Assembly: GCF_000739815.1 (NCBI RefSeq)
Contig: NZ_BBJJ01000047.1
Location: 1-55,595, forward strand
Length of the DNA stretch: 55,595 nt
Direction: 5' to 3'
From: Paraburkholderia mimosarum LMG 23256 = NBRC 106338
Lineage (GTDB): Bacteria > Pseudomonadota > Gammaproteobacteria > Burkholderiales > Burkholderiaceae
Positions 9,297 through 17,948 of the stretch are shown piece by piece; the first letter of the stretch is position 1, and each line of letters begins with the position of its first letter. The notes beneath the pieces are model-generated. The model was not told the origin of the DNA. It searched no databases and was given only the letters and a program-made list of their open reading frames with translations. The translations under genes and the position numbers were made by a program.

Positions 9297-11663
9297 TTGT
9301 CTGAGTTTGAAGCGGGCTTTATTCTCACCCGCCATTGGCGCGATACGGGCGACAGCACGGAAGTGAATTTCTGGCTCGCGACCGAAACAGGGCCGCGCCG
9401 CGTGCGTCTGCGTCCGCAGCCGTCCGTCGCTTTCGTGCCGGTCGCGCAGCAGGCGGCTACGCGCAGCGTGCTGGAACGCGATGCGCGCGCCGAGCTTCGC
9501 CCGCTTGCGCTGCAGGACTTCCAGCGCCGCCCCGTGCTCGGCCTCTACTCCCCGCAATATCGCAAGTTGACGGGGCATGCAAAGCGCCTCGCCAAGGCGG
9601 GCATCGACGTCTACGAAGCCGATATCCAGCCGCCGGAGCGCTACATGATGGAACGCTTCATCACGGCGCCCGTGCTGTTTCGCGGCGAGGCGGGCGCGGG
9701 CGGCGCGCTGTTCGACGGCGAGATGAAACCCGCCAACGGCTATCGCCCGCGACTCAAGCTCGTATCGCTCGATATCGAAACGAGCGCACAAGGCGAACTG
9801 TATTCGATTGCGCTGGAAGGCTGCGCTCAGCGCCAGGTCTTCATGCTTGGGCCCGCAAACGGCAACGCGAGCCCGCTCGACTTCGACTTCGAGTACTGCG
9901 ATAGCCGCGCGCAGATGCTCGAGCGCCTCAACGCGTGGATGGCGCAGCACGACCCCGACGCGATCATCGGCTGGAATCTCGTGCAGTTCGATTTGCGGGT
10001 GTTGCACGCGCATGCCCGGCAAACCGGCGTGCCCCTGCGCCTCGGACGCGGCGGCGAGATCATGGAGTGGCGCGAGCACGGCACGCAGGAGAACCATTTC
10101 TTCGCGGGCGCCGCGGGCCGCCTCATCATCGACGGCATCGAGGCGTTGCGCTCGGCCACCTGGAGCTTTCCGTCGTTCAGCCTCGAGTATGTCGCGCAGG
10201 CGCTGCTCGGTGAAGGCAAGTCGATCGATAATCCGTATCAGCGCATGGACGAGATCCAGCGCCGCTTCGACGAGGACAAGCCCGCGCTCGCGCGCTACAA
10301 CCTCAAGGACTGCGAACTGGTCACGCGCATCTTCGAGAAGACCGAACTGATCTCCTTCCTGCTCGAACGCGCGTCGGTGACGGGACTGCCGGCCGATCGC
10401 ATGGGCGGATCGGTGGCCGCCTTCACGCATCTCTATCTGCCGAAGATGCATCGGCTCGGCTATGTCGCGCCGAATCTCGGCGACGTGGTGGGCGAGAACA
10501 GCCCCGGTGGCTTCGTGATGGACTCGCGCCCCGGCATCTACGACTCCGTGCTCGTGCTCGATTACAAGAGCCTCTACCCCTCGATCATCCGCACGTTCCT
10601 GATCGATCCGGTCGGTCTGATCGAAGGCCTGAGCGAACCCAGCGACGAAGCCTCCGTGCCGGGCTTTCTCGGCGCCCGCTTTTCGCGCAGCAAACACTGC
10701 CTGCCCGAAATCGTGCGTCAGGTGTGGGAGGGCCGCGAGAGCGCGAAGCGGCAGCACAATGCCCCGCTTTCGCAGGCGCTGAAGATCATCATGAATGCGT
10801 TCTACGGCGTGCTCGGGTCGACTGGATGCCGCTTCTTCGACCCGCGCCTCGCTTCGTCGATCACGATGCGCGGGCATGAGATCATGCGCAAGACTCGGCA
10901 GCTCATCGAGTCCCAGGGCTACGACGTGATCTACGGCGACACCGATTCGACCTTCGTCTGGCTCAAGCACGCGCACAGCGAGGCCGACGCCGCGCGAACG
11001 GGCAAGCAGCTCGTCGAATACGTGAATGCCTGGTGGAAGGCCGAACTCGAAGATCGATTCGGTCTCCAAAGCGCTTTGGAATTGCAGTTCGAACGCCATT
11101 ACTCGCGTTTTCTCATGCCCACCGTGCGCGGGGCGGAAGAAGGCAGCAAGAAGCGCTACGCCGGCCTCACGCTCGCGAAGGACGGCCGCGAGGAAGTCGT
11201 GTTCAAGGGGCTCGAAACCGTGCGCACCGACTGGACGCCGCTCGCGCAGGAGTTCCAGCGCGAACTGTACCGGCGCATTTTCCAGCGCGAGCCTCATGTG
11301 GAGTACATCCGCGACTATGTGCGGCGCACGCTCGATGGCGAACTGGACAGCCAGCTCGTCTATCGCAAGCGCCTGCGCCGGCCGCTCGCCGAGTACCAGC
11401 GCAATGTGCCGCCGCACGTGCGAGCCGCGCGCGTCGCCGACGAGTTCAATCGCGCGAAAGGCCGTCCGCTCCAGTATCAGAACGGCGGCTGGATCAGCTA
11501 CGTGATGACGACGGCCGGGCCCGAGCCGCTCGAAACGCTCAGTTCGCCGCTCGACTACGCGTTTTACGTGAGCCGCCAGCTACAGCCCGTCGCGGATGCG
11601 ATTCTCCCTTTCCTGCGCGAGGATTTCGAAACGGTGATGTCGGGGCAGCAGAGCTTGTTCTGA
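9297..11663 (+). CDS. polB: DNA polymerase II (family B), TTG start
   Basis: 788-residue family B polymerase with 3'-5' proofreading exonuclease, SOS-associated and able to restart or bypass at lesions. Exonuclease motif LVSLDIETSAQGELYSIALE, then IIGWNLVQFDLRVL and RYNLKDCELVTRIF. Polymerase motifs DYKSLYPSIIRTFLIDP (A), KIIMNAFYGVLGSTGCRFFD (B) and VIYGDTDSTFVWL (C) are all intact. The TTG at 9297 is preferred: GGTGGAG lies 7-8 bases upstream, and the product then begins MSEFEAGFILTRHWRD, aligning with the start of E. coli Pol II (783 residues). It follows lysE by 66 bp on the same strand, but a functional link is unlikely. No LexA box was recognised. Confidence 0.95.
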   Translation: MSEFEAGFILTRHWRDTGDSTEVNFWLATETGPRRVRLRPQPSVAFVPVAQQAATRSVLERDARAELRPLALQDFQRRPVLGLYSPQYRKLTGHAKRLAKAGIDVYEADIQPPERYMMERFITAPVLFRGEAGAGGALFDGEMKPANGYRPRLKLVSLDIETSAQGELYSIALEGCAQRQVFMLGPANGNASPLDFDFEYCDSRAQMLERLNAWMAQHDPDAIIGWNLVQFDLRVLHAHARQTGVPLRLGRGGEIMEWREHGTQENHFFAGAAGRLIIDGIEALRSATWSFPSFSLEYVAQALLGEGKSIDNPYQRMDEIQRRFDEDKPALARYNLKDCELVTRIFEKTELISFLLERASVTGLPADRMGGSVAAFTHLYLPKMHRLGYVAPNLGDVVGENSPGGFVMDSRPGIYDSVLVLDYKSLYPSIIRTFLIDPVGLIEGLSEPSDEASVPGFLGARFSRSKHCLPEIVRQVWEGRESAKRQHNAPLSQALKIIMNAFYGVLGSTGCRFFDPRLASSITMRGHEIMRKTRQLIESQGYDVIYGDTDSTFVWLKHAHSEADAARTGKQLVEYVNAWWKAELEDRFGLQSALELQFERHYSRFLMPTVRGAEEGSKKRYAGLTLAKDGREEVVFKGLETVRTDWTPLAQEFQRELYRRIFQREPHVEYIRDYVRRTLDGELDSQLVYRKRLRRPLAEYQRNVPPHVRAARVADEFNRAKGRPLQYQNGGWISYVMTTAGPEPLETLSSPLDYAFYVSRQLQPVADAILPFLREDFETVMSGQQSLF

Positions 11664-11688
11664 CGTTGAACGCGCGCCGTCGCCGCCC

Positions 11689-13104
11689 TCAGCGCACGCG
11701 CTCGATGAAGCGCCACAGCGCATCGTCGGTCGAATACGGCGCGTTGAAGCGGAACCACGCGCTCGGTTCGTCGTCGGGCCGGAAATACGAGCCCGGCGCG
11801 AGCCAGATGCCGTCACGCAGCGCCGCTGTCGCAATCGCCCCCGCGCGTTCGGGCTCGACGGCCAGGCGCGCCCACACGAAGAGCCCCGCGCGCGGCCGGT
11901 GGAACACCTCCAGCCCGAGCGCGTCGAGCCGCTCCTCGACGCACGCATGCGCGGCCTTCAGGCGTTCGTTCACGAGCTCGACATGGCGCGCGTGACGGCC
12001 TTCGAGCAGCACCTTGTCGACGACGCGCTCGATGGTCTCCGACGACGTCAGCCCCACCGCCATTTTTGCGCGCGCCAGTTCGCGCAGCACGTCGCGCTCG
12101 GCCACCACGTAGCCGCAGCGTAGAGATGGCGTGACCGTCTTCGAAAAGCCGCCCACGTAAAGCACGCGCTGCAGACCTTCCATCGCCGCGAGGAGCGGCG
12201 CGCCGGGCGGCGCGAGCTCGCGGCTCACGTCGTCCTCGACGACCCACATGCGCTGGCGCTCGGCGATCTGCAACAGGCGGAAGGCGTTGGCCATCGTGAA
12301 GGTCGCGCCCGTGGGGTTCTGCAGCGTCGTGTTCACGAAGATCGCCTTGGGCTGATGCGCGGCCACCTGGCGCTCCAGCGCCTCGATGTCGAGCCCGGCC
12401 GGCGTGCGCGGCACGCCGTGCACGGTGAGTCCCGCGAGCTTGAGGATCTGCAGCAGATTGCAGTAGCCGGGGTCCTCCACCAGCACCGTGTCGCCCGCGC
12501 GCAGCAGCGTGCGCACGACGAGATCGAGCCCCTGCGTCGCGCCATGGGTGAGCAGGACGTTCGACACCTCGACAGGAAGCCCCTGGCGGTCGAGCTGCGC
12601 CGCAATGCGCTCGCGCAGCGGCGCGTAGCCGTACGGGTGCCCGTAGTCGCCAAGGCGCACGGCGGGCACGCGGCTAAGCGCGCGCAGGGTGTGATGGAGG
12701 CCGCTTTCGTTGATCCATTCGCCCGGCACCCAGCCGCAGCCGGCCTTGATCGGCACCGAATGATCGGCGAAGACGTCGGAGAGCAGCCACGTGGCCGTGA
12801 GCGTGGGCGGCTGCCAGCCCGTCACGCGCGCCCGCTCCGACTCCCCGCTGCTCTCGTGGCGCGCCGCCACGCGGTAGCCCGAGCCGCGCCGCGCCACCAC
12901 GACGCCCATCGAAACCAGCCGGTTGTACGCCTCCGTCACCGTATAGGTGGAAAGCGAATGCGTTTGCGCGAGTTGCCGCACCGAAGGCAGCAGCGCGCCG
13001 GCGCGCAGCGTTTGCGCTTCGATGGCGCGCGTGAAGGCCTGTACGAGCTGCTCGACGAGCGTGGTGGAGGCGCCGCGGCCACGCTCCAGTGCGAGTTCGA
13101 TCAT
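11689..13104 (-). CDS. MocR/GabR-type regulator (GntR HTH fused to aminotransferase-like domain)
   Basis: 471-residue PLP-dependent transcription regulator. Residues about 15-80 form a GntR winged HTH (LPSVRQLAQTHSLSTYTVTE). The rest is a fold-type I aminotransferase domain with HGATQGLDLVV, NTTLQNPTGATF, VVEDDVSREL and the PLP lysine in GGFSKTVTPSLRCGY. The start at 13104 gives the normal MIELALERGRG N-terminus. It is divergent from the beta-alanine:pyruvate aminotransferase gene 168 bp away, the classic arrangement for a MocR protein that activates an amino-acid/amine catabolic gene and represses itself (as with GabR and TauR). Its effector is probably beta-alanine or a related omega-amino acid; that is inference. 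Confidence 0.88.
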   Translation of the reverse strand: MIELALERGRGASTTLVEQLVQAFTRAIEAQTLRAGALLPSVRQLAQTHSLSTYTVTEAYNRLVSMGVVVARRGSGYRVAARHESSGESERARVTGWQPPTLTATWLLSDVFADHSVPIKAGCGWVPGEWINESGLHHTLRALSRVPAVRLGDYGHPYGYAPLRERIAAQLDRQGLPVEVSNVLLTHGATQGLDLVVRTLLRAGDTVLVEDPGYCNLLQILKLAGLTVHGVPRTPAGLDIEALERQVAAHQPKAIFVNTTLQNPTGATFTMANAFRLLQIAERQRMWVVEDDVSRELAPPGAPLLAAMEGLQRVLYVGGFSKTVTPSLRCGYVVAERDVLRELARAKMAVGLTSSETIERVVDKVLLEGRHARHVELVNERLKAAHACVEERLDALGLEVFHRPRAGLFVWARLAVEPERAGAIATAALRDGIWLAPGSYFRPDDEPSAWFRFNAPYSTDDALWRFIERVR

Positions 13105-13272
13105 GGGAAAGCAAGGACGTGATGCGAGGGAAAACCCGAACGATTCGGAAGCCGACCAATACAGTTGACGAGAATTGTCCAGCACAGTTTTCAGATCAGT
13201 ATAGAGACTGTCTATGCCGCGGCTCAAGTCCCGGCGCTACAGTTGTGCAAACCCAACTGAGGAGAAACACGC
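13105..13272. promoter_or_regulatory. Divergent MocR/aminotransferase control region with repeats
   Basis: The gap carries two near-identical 11-mers, CCAATACAGTT (13156-13166) and CCAGCACAGTT (13179-13189), whose starts are 23 bp apart, about two helical turns. A 15-bp near-perfect palindrome ATAGAGACTGTCTAT follows (13201-13215, one mismatched pair). MocR dimers bind paired direct repeats, so these are candidate operators; no binding data are available here. Confidence 0.45.
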
Positions 13273-14601
13273 ATGACTTCGCGCCCCGTCATCGACGATC
13301 TCTCGTCGTTCTGGATGCCATTTACCGCGAACCGCCAGTTCAAGGCCGCGCCGCGCCTGCTCGAATCGGCGAGAGGTATGTATTACCGCACGAGCGACGG
13401 CCGCGAAGTGCTGGACGGCAGCGCGGGCCTGTGGTGCGTGAACGCGGGGCACGCACGCGAGGAAATCGTCGCCGCGATCGCCCAGCAAGCGGCGACGCTC
13501 GATTTCGCCCCGACGTTCCAGATGGGTCACCCGCTCGCGTTCGAAGCGGCCAGCAAGATTGCGGAAATCATGCCGGCCGGCCTCGACCGCGTGTTCTTCA
13601 CGAATTCCGGATCCGAGTCCGTCGATACGGCGCTGAAAATCGCGCTGGCCTACCATCGCGCGCGCGGCGAAGGCCAGCGCACGAAGCTGATCGGCCGTGA
13701 GCGCGGCTATCACGGTGTGGGCTTCGGCGGCATCTCGGTGGGCGGCATCTCAGCGAACCGCAAGGCGTTTTCGGGCCAGTTGTTGCCCGCCGTCGATCAT
13801 CTGCCGCACACGCACAACCTCGAACACAACGCGTTCTCGAAGGGCCAGCCGGCCTGGGGCGCGCATCTCGCGGACGACCTCGAACGCATCGTCGCGCTGC
13901 ACGACGCCTCGACCATCGCCGCCGTGATCGTCGAACCCGTGGCGGGCTCGACCGGCGTGCTGGTTCCGCCGCAAGGCTACCTCCAGCGTTTGCGCGACAT
14001 CTGCACGAAGCACGGCATCCTGCTGATCTTCGACGAGGTCATCACGGGCTTTGGGCGCCTCGGCAAGGCCACGGCCAGCGAGTATTTCGGCGTGACGCCC
14101 GACATCCTCACAATGGCCAAGGCGATCAACAACGCCGCCGTGCCGATGGGCGGCGTGGCCGCGAGCCGCACGGTTCACGACACCATCGTGAACAGCGGCG
14201 CGCCGGGCGCCATCGAACTGTTCCACGGCTATACCTATTCGGCGCACCCGCTGGCCGCCGCCGCCGCGATCGCGACGCAGGATCTGTATCGCCGCGAGGG
14301 CCTGTTCGAGCGTGCCCACGCGCTCGCACCGAAGTTCGAGGCTGCCGTGCACGCGCTGCGCGGTGAGAAGCACGTGAAGGACGTTCGCAATCTCGGCCTC
14401 GTCGCCGGCGTCGAACTCGAGTCGCGCGACGGTGCGCCGGGCGCGCGCGCTTACGAAGTCTTCGTCAAATGCTTCGAGGCGGGCGTGCTGATCCGCTTCA
14501 CGGGGGACATTCTTGCGTTCTCGCCGCCGCTGATCGTGAGCGAGGAGGAAATCGCACGCCTCTTCGGCACGGTTCGCGACGTGCTCGCCACGGTGCAGTA
14601 A
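13273..14601 (+). CDS. Beta-alanine:pyruvate aminotransferase (omega-amino acid transaminase)
   Basis: 442-residue class III PLP aminotransferase, predicted to transfer the amino group of beta-alanine (or other omega-amino acids) to pyruvate, giving malonate semialdehyde and alanine. It opens with SSFWMPFTANRQFKAAPRLL, typical of the omega-amino acid:pyruvate subgroup. Further blocks are RVFFTNSGSESVDTALKIAL, GRERGYHGVGFGGISVGGI, LIFDEVITGFGRLGKA and the PLP lysine in LTMAKAINNAAVPMGGV. A GAGGAG-type site precedes the ATG. Regulation by the divergent MocR protein is likely. No malonate-semialdehyde dehydrogenase (mmsA) follows, so the second step must be encoded elsewhere. Confidence 0.92.
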   Translation: MTSRPVIDDLSSFWMPFTANRQFKAAPRLLESARGMYYRTSDGREVLDGSAGLWCVNAGHAREEIVAAIAQQAATLDFAPTFQMGHPLAFEAASKIAEIMPAGLDRVFFTNSGSESVDTALKIALAYHRARGEGQRTKLIGRERGYHGVGFGGISVGGISANRKAFSGQLLPAVDHLPHTHNLEHNAFSKGQPAWGAHLADDLERIVALHDASTIAAVIVEPVAGSTGVLVPPQGYLQRLRDICTKHGILLIFDEVITGFGRLGKATASEYFGVTPDILTMAKAINNAAVPMGGVAASRTVHDTIVNSGAPGAIELFHGYTYSAHPLAAAAAIATQDLYRREGLFERAHALAPKFEAAVHALRGEKHVKDVRNLGLVAGVELESRDGAPGARAYEVFVKCFEAGVLIRFTGDILAFSPPLIVSEEEIARLFGTVRDVLATVQ

Positions 14602-14645
14602 GACGCGAAGCGAGCGTTTTTTCGTTCAATGTGATGTGCTCGCAT

Positions 14646-14677
14646 GGGCGGCCCGATTTCGGGCCGCCCTTTCTTTT
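14646..14677 (+). terminator. Intrinsic terminator after the aminotransferase gene
   Basis: GGGCGGCCC at 14646-14654 and GGGCCGCCC at 14661-14669 form a GC-rich stem with a six-base loop, followed by TTTCTTTT. It lies 45 bp after the aminotransferase stop. Confidence 0.85.
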
Positions 14678-14823
14678 CGACCCCGTTCGAGCCAACCGGA
14701 CTCCCGGTTCAAGCACGGAACGCGCCATCGGCGTATCGTTGCGTTATCCGCCACGGCACACGCCATTGCACGTTGAGCCGCAGCGCGCCGCAACCCACGT
14801 GCGCTGCGCCAGGAGGGAATCTC

Positions 14824-15072
14824 ATGAAGATGCCAGTCCGCACCGGCACGCATATCGAGGGCGTCCACTGGATCGCCGAGTATCTGGAAGCGACCCATCA
14901 GATCCGCGTCTTTCGCGGCGGCCGTGTGGTCGATACGATCGCCGCACCCGCGGCGATGTTCGGCGAAGAGCGCGACGCGGGCTCGGCCAGCGATGCCGCG
15001 AGCCGCGCCGAGGAAGCCGCGCCGCTCGCCTTCCTGCGCCGCTACGTGGCCGACGTGCAGCCTGAAGAGTAG
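14824..15072 (+). CDS. Small conserved-type hypothetical protein
   Basis: 82 residues, no recognised domain. The ATG at 14824 has a strong AGGAGG site seven bases before it, which sets the start. The N-terminal half (IEGVHWIAEYLEATHQIRVF, then RGGRVVDTIAAP) looks like a small beta-rich fold. The C-terminal half is acidic and alanine-rich and ends with FLRRYVADVQPEE. It is soluble with no signal peptide. It lies after the aminotransferase terminator and convergent with pcaC, so it is probably transcribed alone. Confidence 0.7.
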   Translation: MKMPVRTGTHIEGVHWIAEYLEATHQIRVFRGGRVVDTIAAPAAMFGEERDAGSASDAASRAEEAAPLAFLRRYVADVQPEE

Positions 15073-15222
15073 GAATCTCTAGCGCAAACCGCGCTTGCCA
15101 CGTCAGGCGCCGCGCATCGCGTGGTTCGTGATCACATAATTAATCTGTACTGCAGAACGATGTTGCGCCGCCGGTGTTCGACTGAACGCGGGGCGCCGGC
15201 CCCGCGCCTGTTCATCACAGAA

Positions 15223-15615
15223 TCAGGACTGCTGCTCGCCGTCCTGCTCGCGGAAAATCCGGTCGGCGAGATGAAACGCCGAGTTCGCCGCCGGCACGCC
15301 GCAATAGATCGCGGTCTGCAGCAGCACTTCCTTGATCTCGTCGCGCGTAACGCCGTTGTTGCGCGCCGCGCGCAGATGCAGCGCGAGTTCCTCGCTGCGA
15401 TTGAGCGCGACCATCATCGCGATCGTCAGCAGGCTGCGCGTGTGGCGCGGCAGACCTTCGCGCGTCCAGATCTCGCCCCATGCATAGCGTGTGATGAAAT
15501 TCTGGAATTCCGCGGTCACTTCCGTGCGATTGGCGATCGAGCGATCGACGTGCGCGTCGCCCAGCACCGCGCGGCGCACCTGCATGCCTGCTTCGTAGCG
15601 CTCCTCGTCGTTCAT
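15223..15615 (-). CDS. pcaC: 4-carboxymuconolactone decarboxylase
   Basis: 130-residue cytoplasmic enzyme converting gamma-carboxymuconolactone to beta-ketoadipate enol-lactone in the protocatechuate branch of the beta-ketoadipate pathway. It belongs to the AhpD/CMD family: FITRYAWGEIWTREGLPRHT, SLLTIAMMVALNRSEELALH, then the conserved EIKEVLLQTAIYCGVPAANS. It starts at the ATG at 15615, overlapping the pcaD stop by one base (TGATG), so translation is coupled. It is the last gene of the pcaIJBDC operon and here is separate from pcaD, not fused as pcaL. Confidence 0.93.
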   Translation of the reverse strand: MNDEERYEAGMQVRRAVLGDAHVDRSIANRTEVTAEFQNFITRYAWGEIWTREGLPRHTRSLLTIAMMVALNRSEELALHLRAARNNGVTRDEIKEVLLQTAIYCGVPAANSAFHLADRIFREQDGEQQS

Positions 15616-16403
15616 CACGCCTCCAGCAGGAAATCGGTCACGATCTTGTTGTATTCGTCCGCCCTCTCGACATTCGAAATGTGCGCGGCGTTCAGTTCGA
15701 CATAGCGCGCGCCCGGCACCGACGCGGCCAGTTCGCGCCCTTGCGCGGGCGTGGCTGCCACATCGTGCGTGCCCGAGATTACGAGCGTGCGCGCCTTGAT
15801 CGAGCCGGCTTCGCCGCGCAGGTCGGTGGCGTTGATCGCGTCGCAGTTCGAAGCGTAGCCCTCGTTGTCGGTATGCACGAACACGTCGCGCACCTGCGAC
15901 ATGACGAGCGCATGGTTCGCGGCGAATTCAGGCGTGTACCAGCGCGGCAGCACCGCGTCGGCGAGCGCGAGCATGCCTTCGCTGCGGGCCTTCGCCGCAC
16001 GCGGCACCCAGACTTCGGGCGAGCCGATCTTCGCGGCCGTATTGCACAGCACGAGACGATCGATGCGGTCGGCGTAACGGGCGCCGAGGCCGACGCCGGT
16101 CAGCCCCCCCATCGAAACCCCGACGAAATGCGCGCGCTCGATGTGGAGCTGGTCCAGCAGACCGATCACGTCGCCGGTCAGTTGCTCGATCGTGTACGGG
16201 CCCTGCGGCGCCGCCGAGTGGCCGTGGCCGCGCGTGTCGTAGCGCAGCACGCGGAAGTGTTTCGTGAATTCGGCGAGCTGCGGCGTCCACATCGACACGT
16301 CGCTACCGAGCGAATTCGACAGGACCACCCACGGCGCCGTGCGGTTCGCCGTACCGTCGATGCGGTAGAACAGGTGCGTGTCGTTGACGGCTGCGTAAGG
16401 CAT
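15615..16403 (-). CDS. pcaD: 3-oxoadipate enol-lactonase
   Basis: 262-residue alpha/beta hydrolase that opens beta-ketoadipate enol-lactone to beta-ketoadipate. The nucleophile elbow FVGVSMGGLTGVGLG, preceding strand VLRYDTRGHGHSAAP, and the late acid and histidine regions (LVISGTHDVAATPA, NAAHISNVE) are all present. The start at 16403 is set by GAGGAG about eight bases upstream and gives the family N-terminus MPYAAVNDTHLFYRIDG. It lies 32 bp after pcaB and overlaps pcaC by one base. Confidence 0.93.
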   Translation of the reverse strand: MPYAAVNDTHLFYRIDGTANRTAPWVVLSNSLGSDVSMWTPQLAEFTKHFRVLRYDTRGHGHSAAPQGPYTIEQLTGDVIGLLDQLHIERAHFVGVSMGGLTGVGLGARYADRIDRLVLCNTAAKIGSPEVWVPRAAKARSEGMLALADAVLPRWYTPEFAANHALVMSQVRDVFVHTDNEGYASNCDAINATDLRGEAGSIKARTLVISGTHDVAATPAQGRELAASVPGARYVELNAAHISNVERADEYNKIVTDFLLEA

Positions 16404-16435
16404 GCGTGTTACTCCTCGTGTGTCTTCTGTAATGA

Positions 16436-17803
16436 TCAATGGGACGCGCGCAATTTTTCGCGCCTCTCGTACGACGCCAGCACGGCGTCGACGAAAGCCA
16501 GCGCTTCGCCCACGTAGTTGGCCGGATCGAGCAGCGCCTTCAGGCGCGCTTCGTCCAGATGACGGGTGACAGCGGGATCGGCCGCAAGGACTTCGTAGAG
16601 CGTGCGACCGCTTTGTACCGCTGATTTCGATGCGTGCTCGACGAGATGATGCGCGTCGAGGCGGCCGATCCGGTCGCCTAGCGCAAGCATCACCGCCTCA
16701 CCGAGAATCAGGCCGTGGGTGGTGTCGAGATTCGCCGCCAGCCGCTCGGGCCGAACTTCGAGTCCCGCCGCGATCTGTTCGATCTGCGCGAGCGCCCCGC
16801 CGGCGAGGCGCGCGAGATCGGGCAGCGCATCCCACTCGGCTTGCCAGCCGCCGAGCGCGCGCTCATGCTCCTGAACCATGCCCGCGAACACCGTCGCGAC
16901 GAGGCCCGGCGCGCGCGTGGCAGCCGTCAGGACGGCTGCGCAACCCACGGGATTGCGCTTGTGCGGCATGGTCGAGGAACCGCCCTTGCCTGCTGCCGCC
17001 GGCTCGGCCAGCTCGCCGATTTCAGTCTGCATCTGCAGCGAAATGTCGCGTGCGATCTTGCCTAGCGTGCCGATGAGCATGCCGAAGAATGAAGCGGCCT
17101 CGGCAATGCGGTCGCGCTGCGTATGCCACGGCAACGCGGGCGACGCGAGACCAAGCTCCTGCGCGAGTGCGGCGCTCACCTTCGGCGCGGCGTCGCGCAG
17201 GCTGGCGAGCGTGCCGGCCGCGCCGCCGAACTGCAGCACGAGCGCGCGCTCGCGCAGCGCCGCGAGCCGTTCGCGATGGCGCAGCATGGCGTCGAGCCAC
17301 TGCGCGAACTTCAGGCCGAGCGTGATGGGCAACGCCTGTTGCAGCCACGTGCGCCCCACCGCGGGTGTCGAGCGATGCTTGCGCGCGAGGTCTGCCAGCG
17401 CCGCACTGAGCGAATCGATGCTGCGTTCGATAAGGACGAGCGCATCGCGCAACTGCAGCACCGTGGCCGTATCGATGATGTCCTGGCTCGTGGCGCCCCA
17501 GTGAACGTACTTGGCGGCTTCCGGGTCGGCAGCCTTCACGCGTGCCGTGAGCTGCTTGACGAGCGGGATCGCCAGATTGCCGCCCAATGCGGCGTCGCGT
17601 GCGAGCGCGGGCGCGTCAAGCTGATCCGCCGCGCAAGCCTCGACGATCGCGGCCACGGCCGACTGCGGAATCACGCCATGCGCGGCGCAGGCGCGCGCGA
17701 GCGCCGCCTCGACATCGAGCATGCGTTGCAGCGTGGCGTCCGCAGACCAGACCGCATTCATCGGCTCGGTCCCGCAGATCAGGCTCGTGAGGCGTTCAAT
17801 CAT
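16436..17803 (-). CDS. pcaB: 3-carboxy-cis,cis-muconate cycloisomerase
   Basis: 455-residue member of the fumarase/aspartase superfamily that cyclises beta-carboxymuconate to gamma-carboxymuconolactone. The signature loop GSSTMPHKRNPVGCA is intact, with VHWGATSQDIIDTATVLQLR and GRTWLQQALPITLGLKFAQW upstream of it. Starts with MIERLTSLICGTEPMNAVWS at 17803. It follows pcaJ after a 145-bp gap holding a large hairpin, an unusually long gap for an otherwise tight operon. Confidence 0.94.
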   Translation of the reverse strand: MIERLTSLICGTEPMNAVWSADATLQRMLDVEAALARACAAHGVIPQSAVAAIVEACAADQLDAPALARDAALGGNLAIPLVKQLTARVKAADPEAAKYVHWGATSQDIIDTATVLQLRDALVLIERSIDSLSAALADLARKHRSTPAVGRTWLQQALPITLGLKFAQWLDAMLRHRERLAALRERALVLQFGGAAGTLASLRDAAPKVSAALAQELGLASPALPWHTQRDRIAEAASFFGMLIGTLGKIARDISLQMQTEIGELAEPAAAGKGGSSTMPHKRNPVGCAAVLTAATRAPGLVATVFAGMVQEHERALGGWQAEWDALPDLARLAGGALAQIEQIAAGLEVRPERLAANLDTTHGLILGEAVMLALGDRIGRLDAHHLVEHASKSAVQSGRTLYEVLAADPAVTRHLDEARLKALLDPANYVGEALAFVDAVLASYERREKLRASH

Positions 17804-17863
17804 GGAATGTGGCGCGAAGAAGAACGGCGTTCAGAAGGGATCACGGATCGAAGGAACGAAGCG

Positions 17864-17903
17864 GGCGCGGCAACCGGCGGCGAATACCCCCGGTTGCCGC
17901 GCC
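17864..17903 (-). other. Large intercistronic hairpin between pcaJ and pcaB
   Basis: GGCGCGGCAACCGG (17864-17877) and its exact complement (17890-17903) form a 14-bp perfect stem with a 12-base loop. No T-run follows on either strand, so it is not a standard terminator. In the pca transcript it could act in mRNA processing, stability or partial termination. Confidence 0.6.
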
Positions 17904-17948
17904 ACTGCGTGCAAAAGATGCGCACGTCGATCGATGCAAGCAGACAGT

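Noticed and set aside
9258..11417. A 719-codon open frame antisense to polB
   Set aside because: Shadow of polB codon bias; low-complexity composition and no family match.
15187..15206. GC hairpin downstream of pcaC as the operon terminator
   Set aside because: The eight-bp stem is real but no T-run follows on the minus strand, and palindromic GC stretches are frequent in this DNA.
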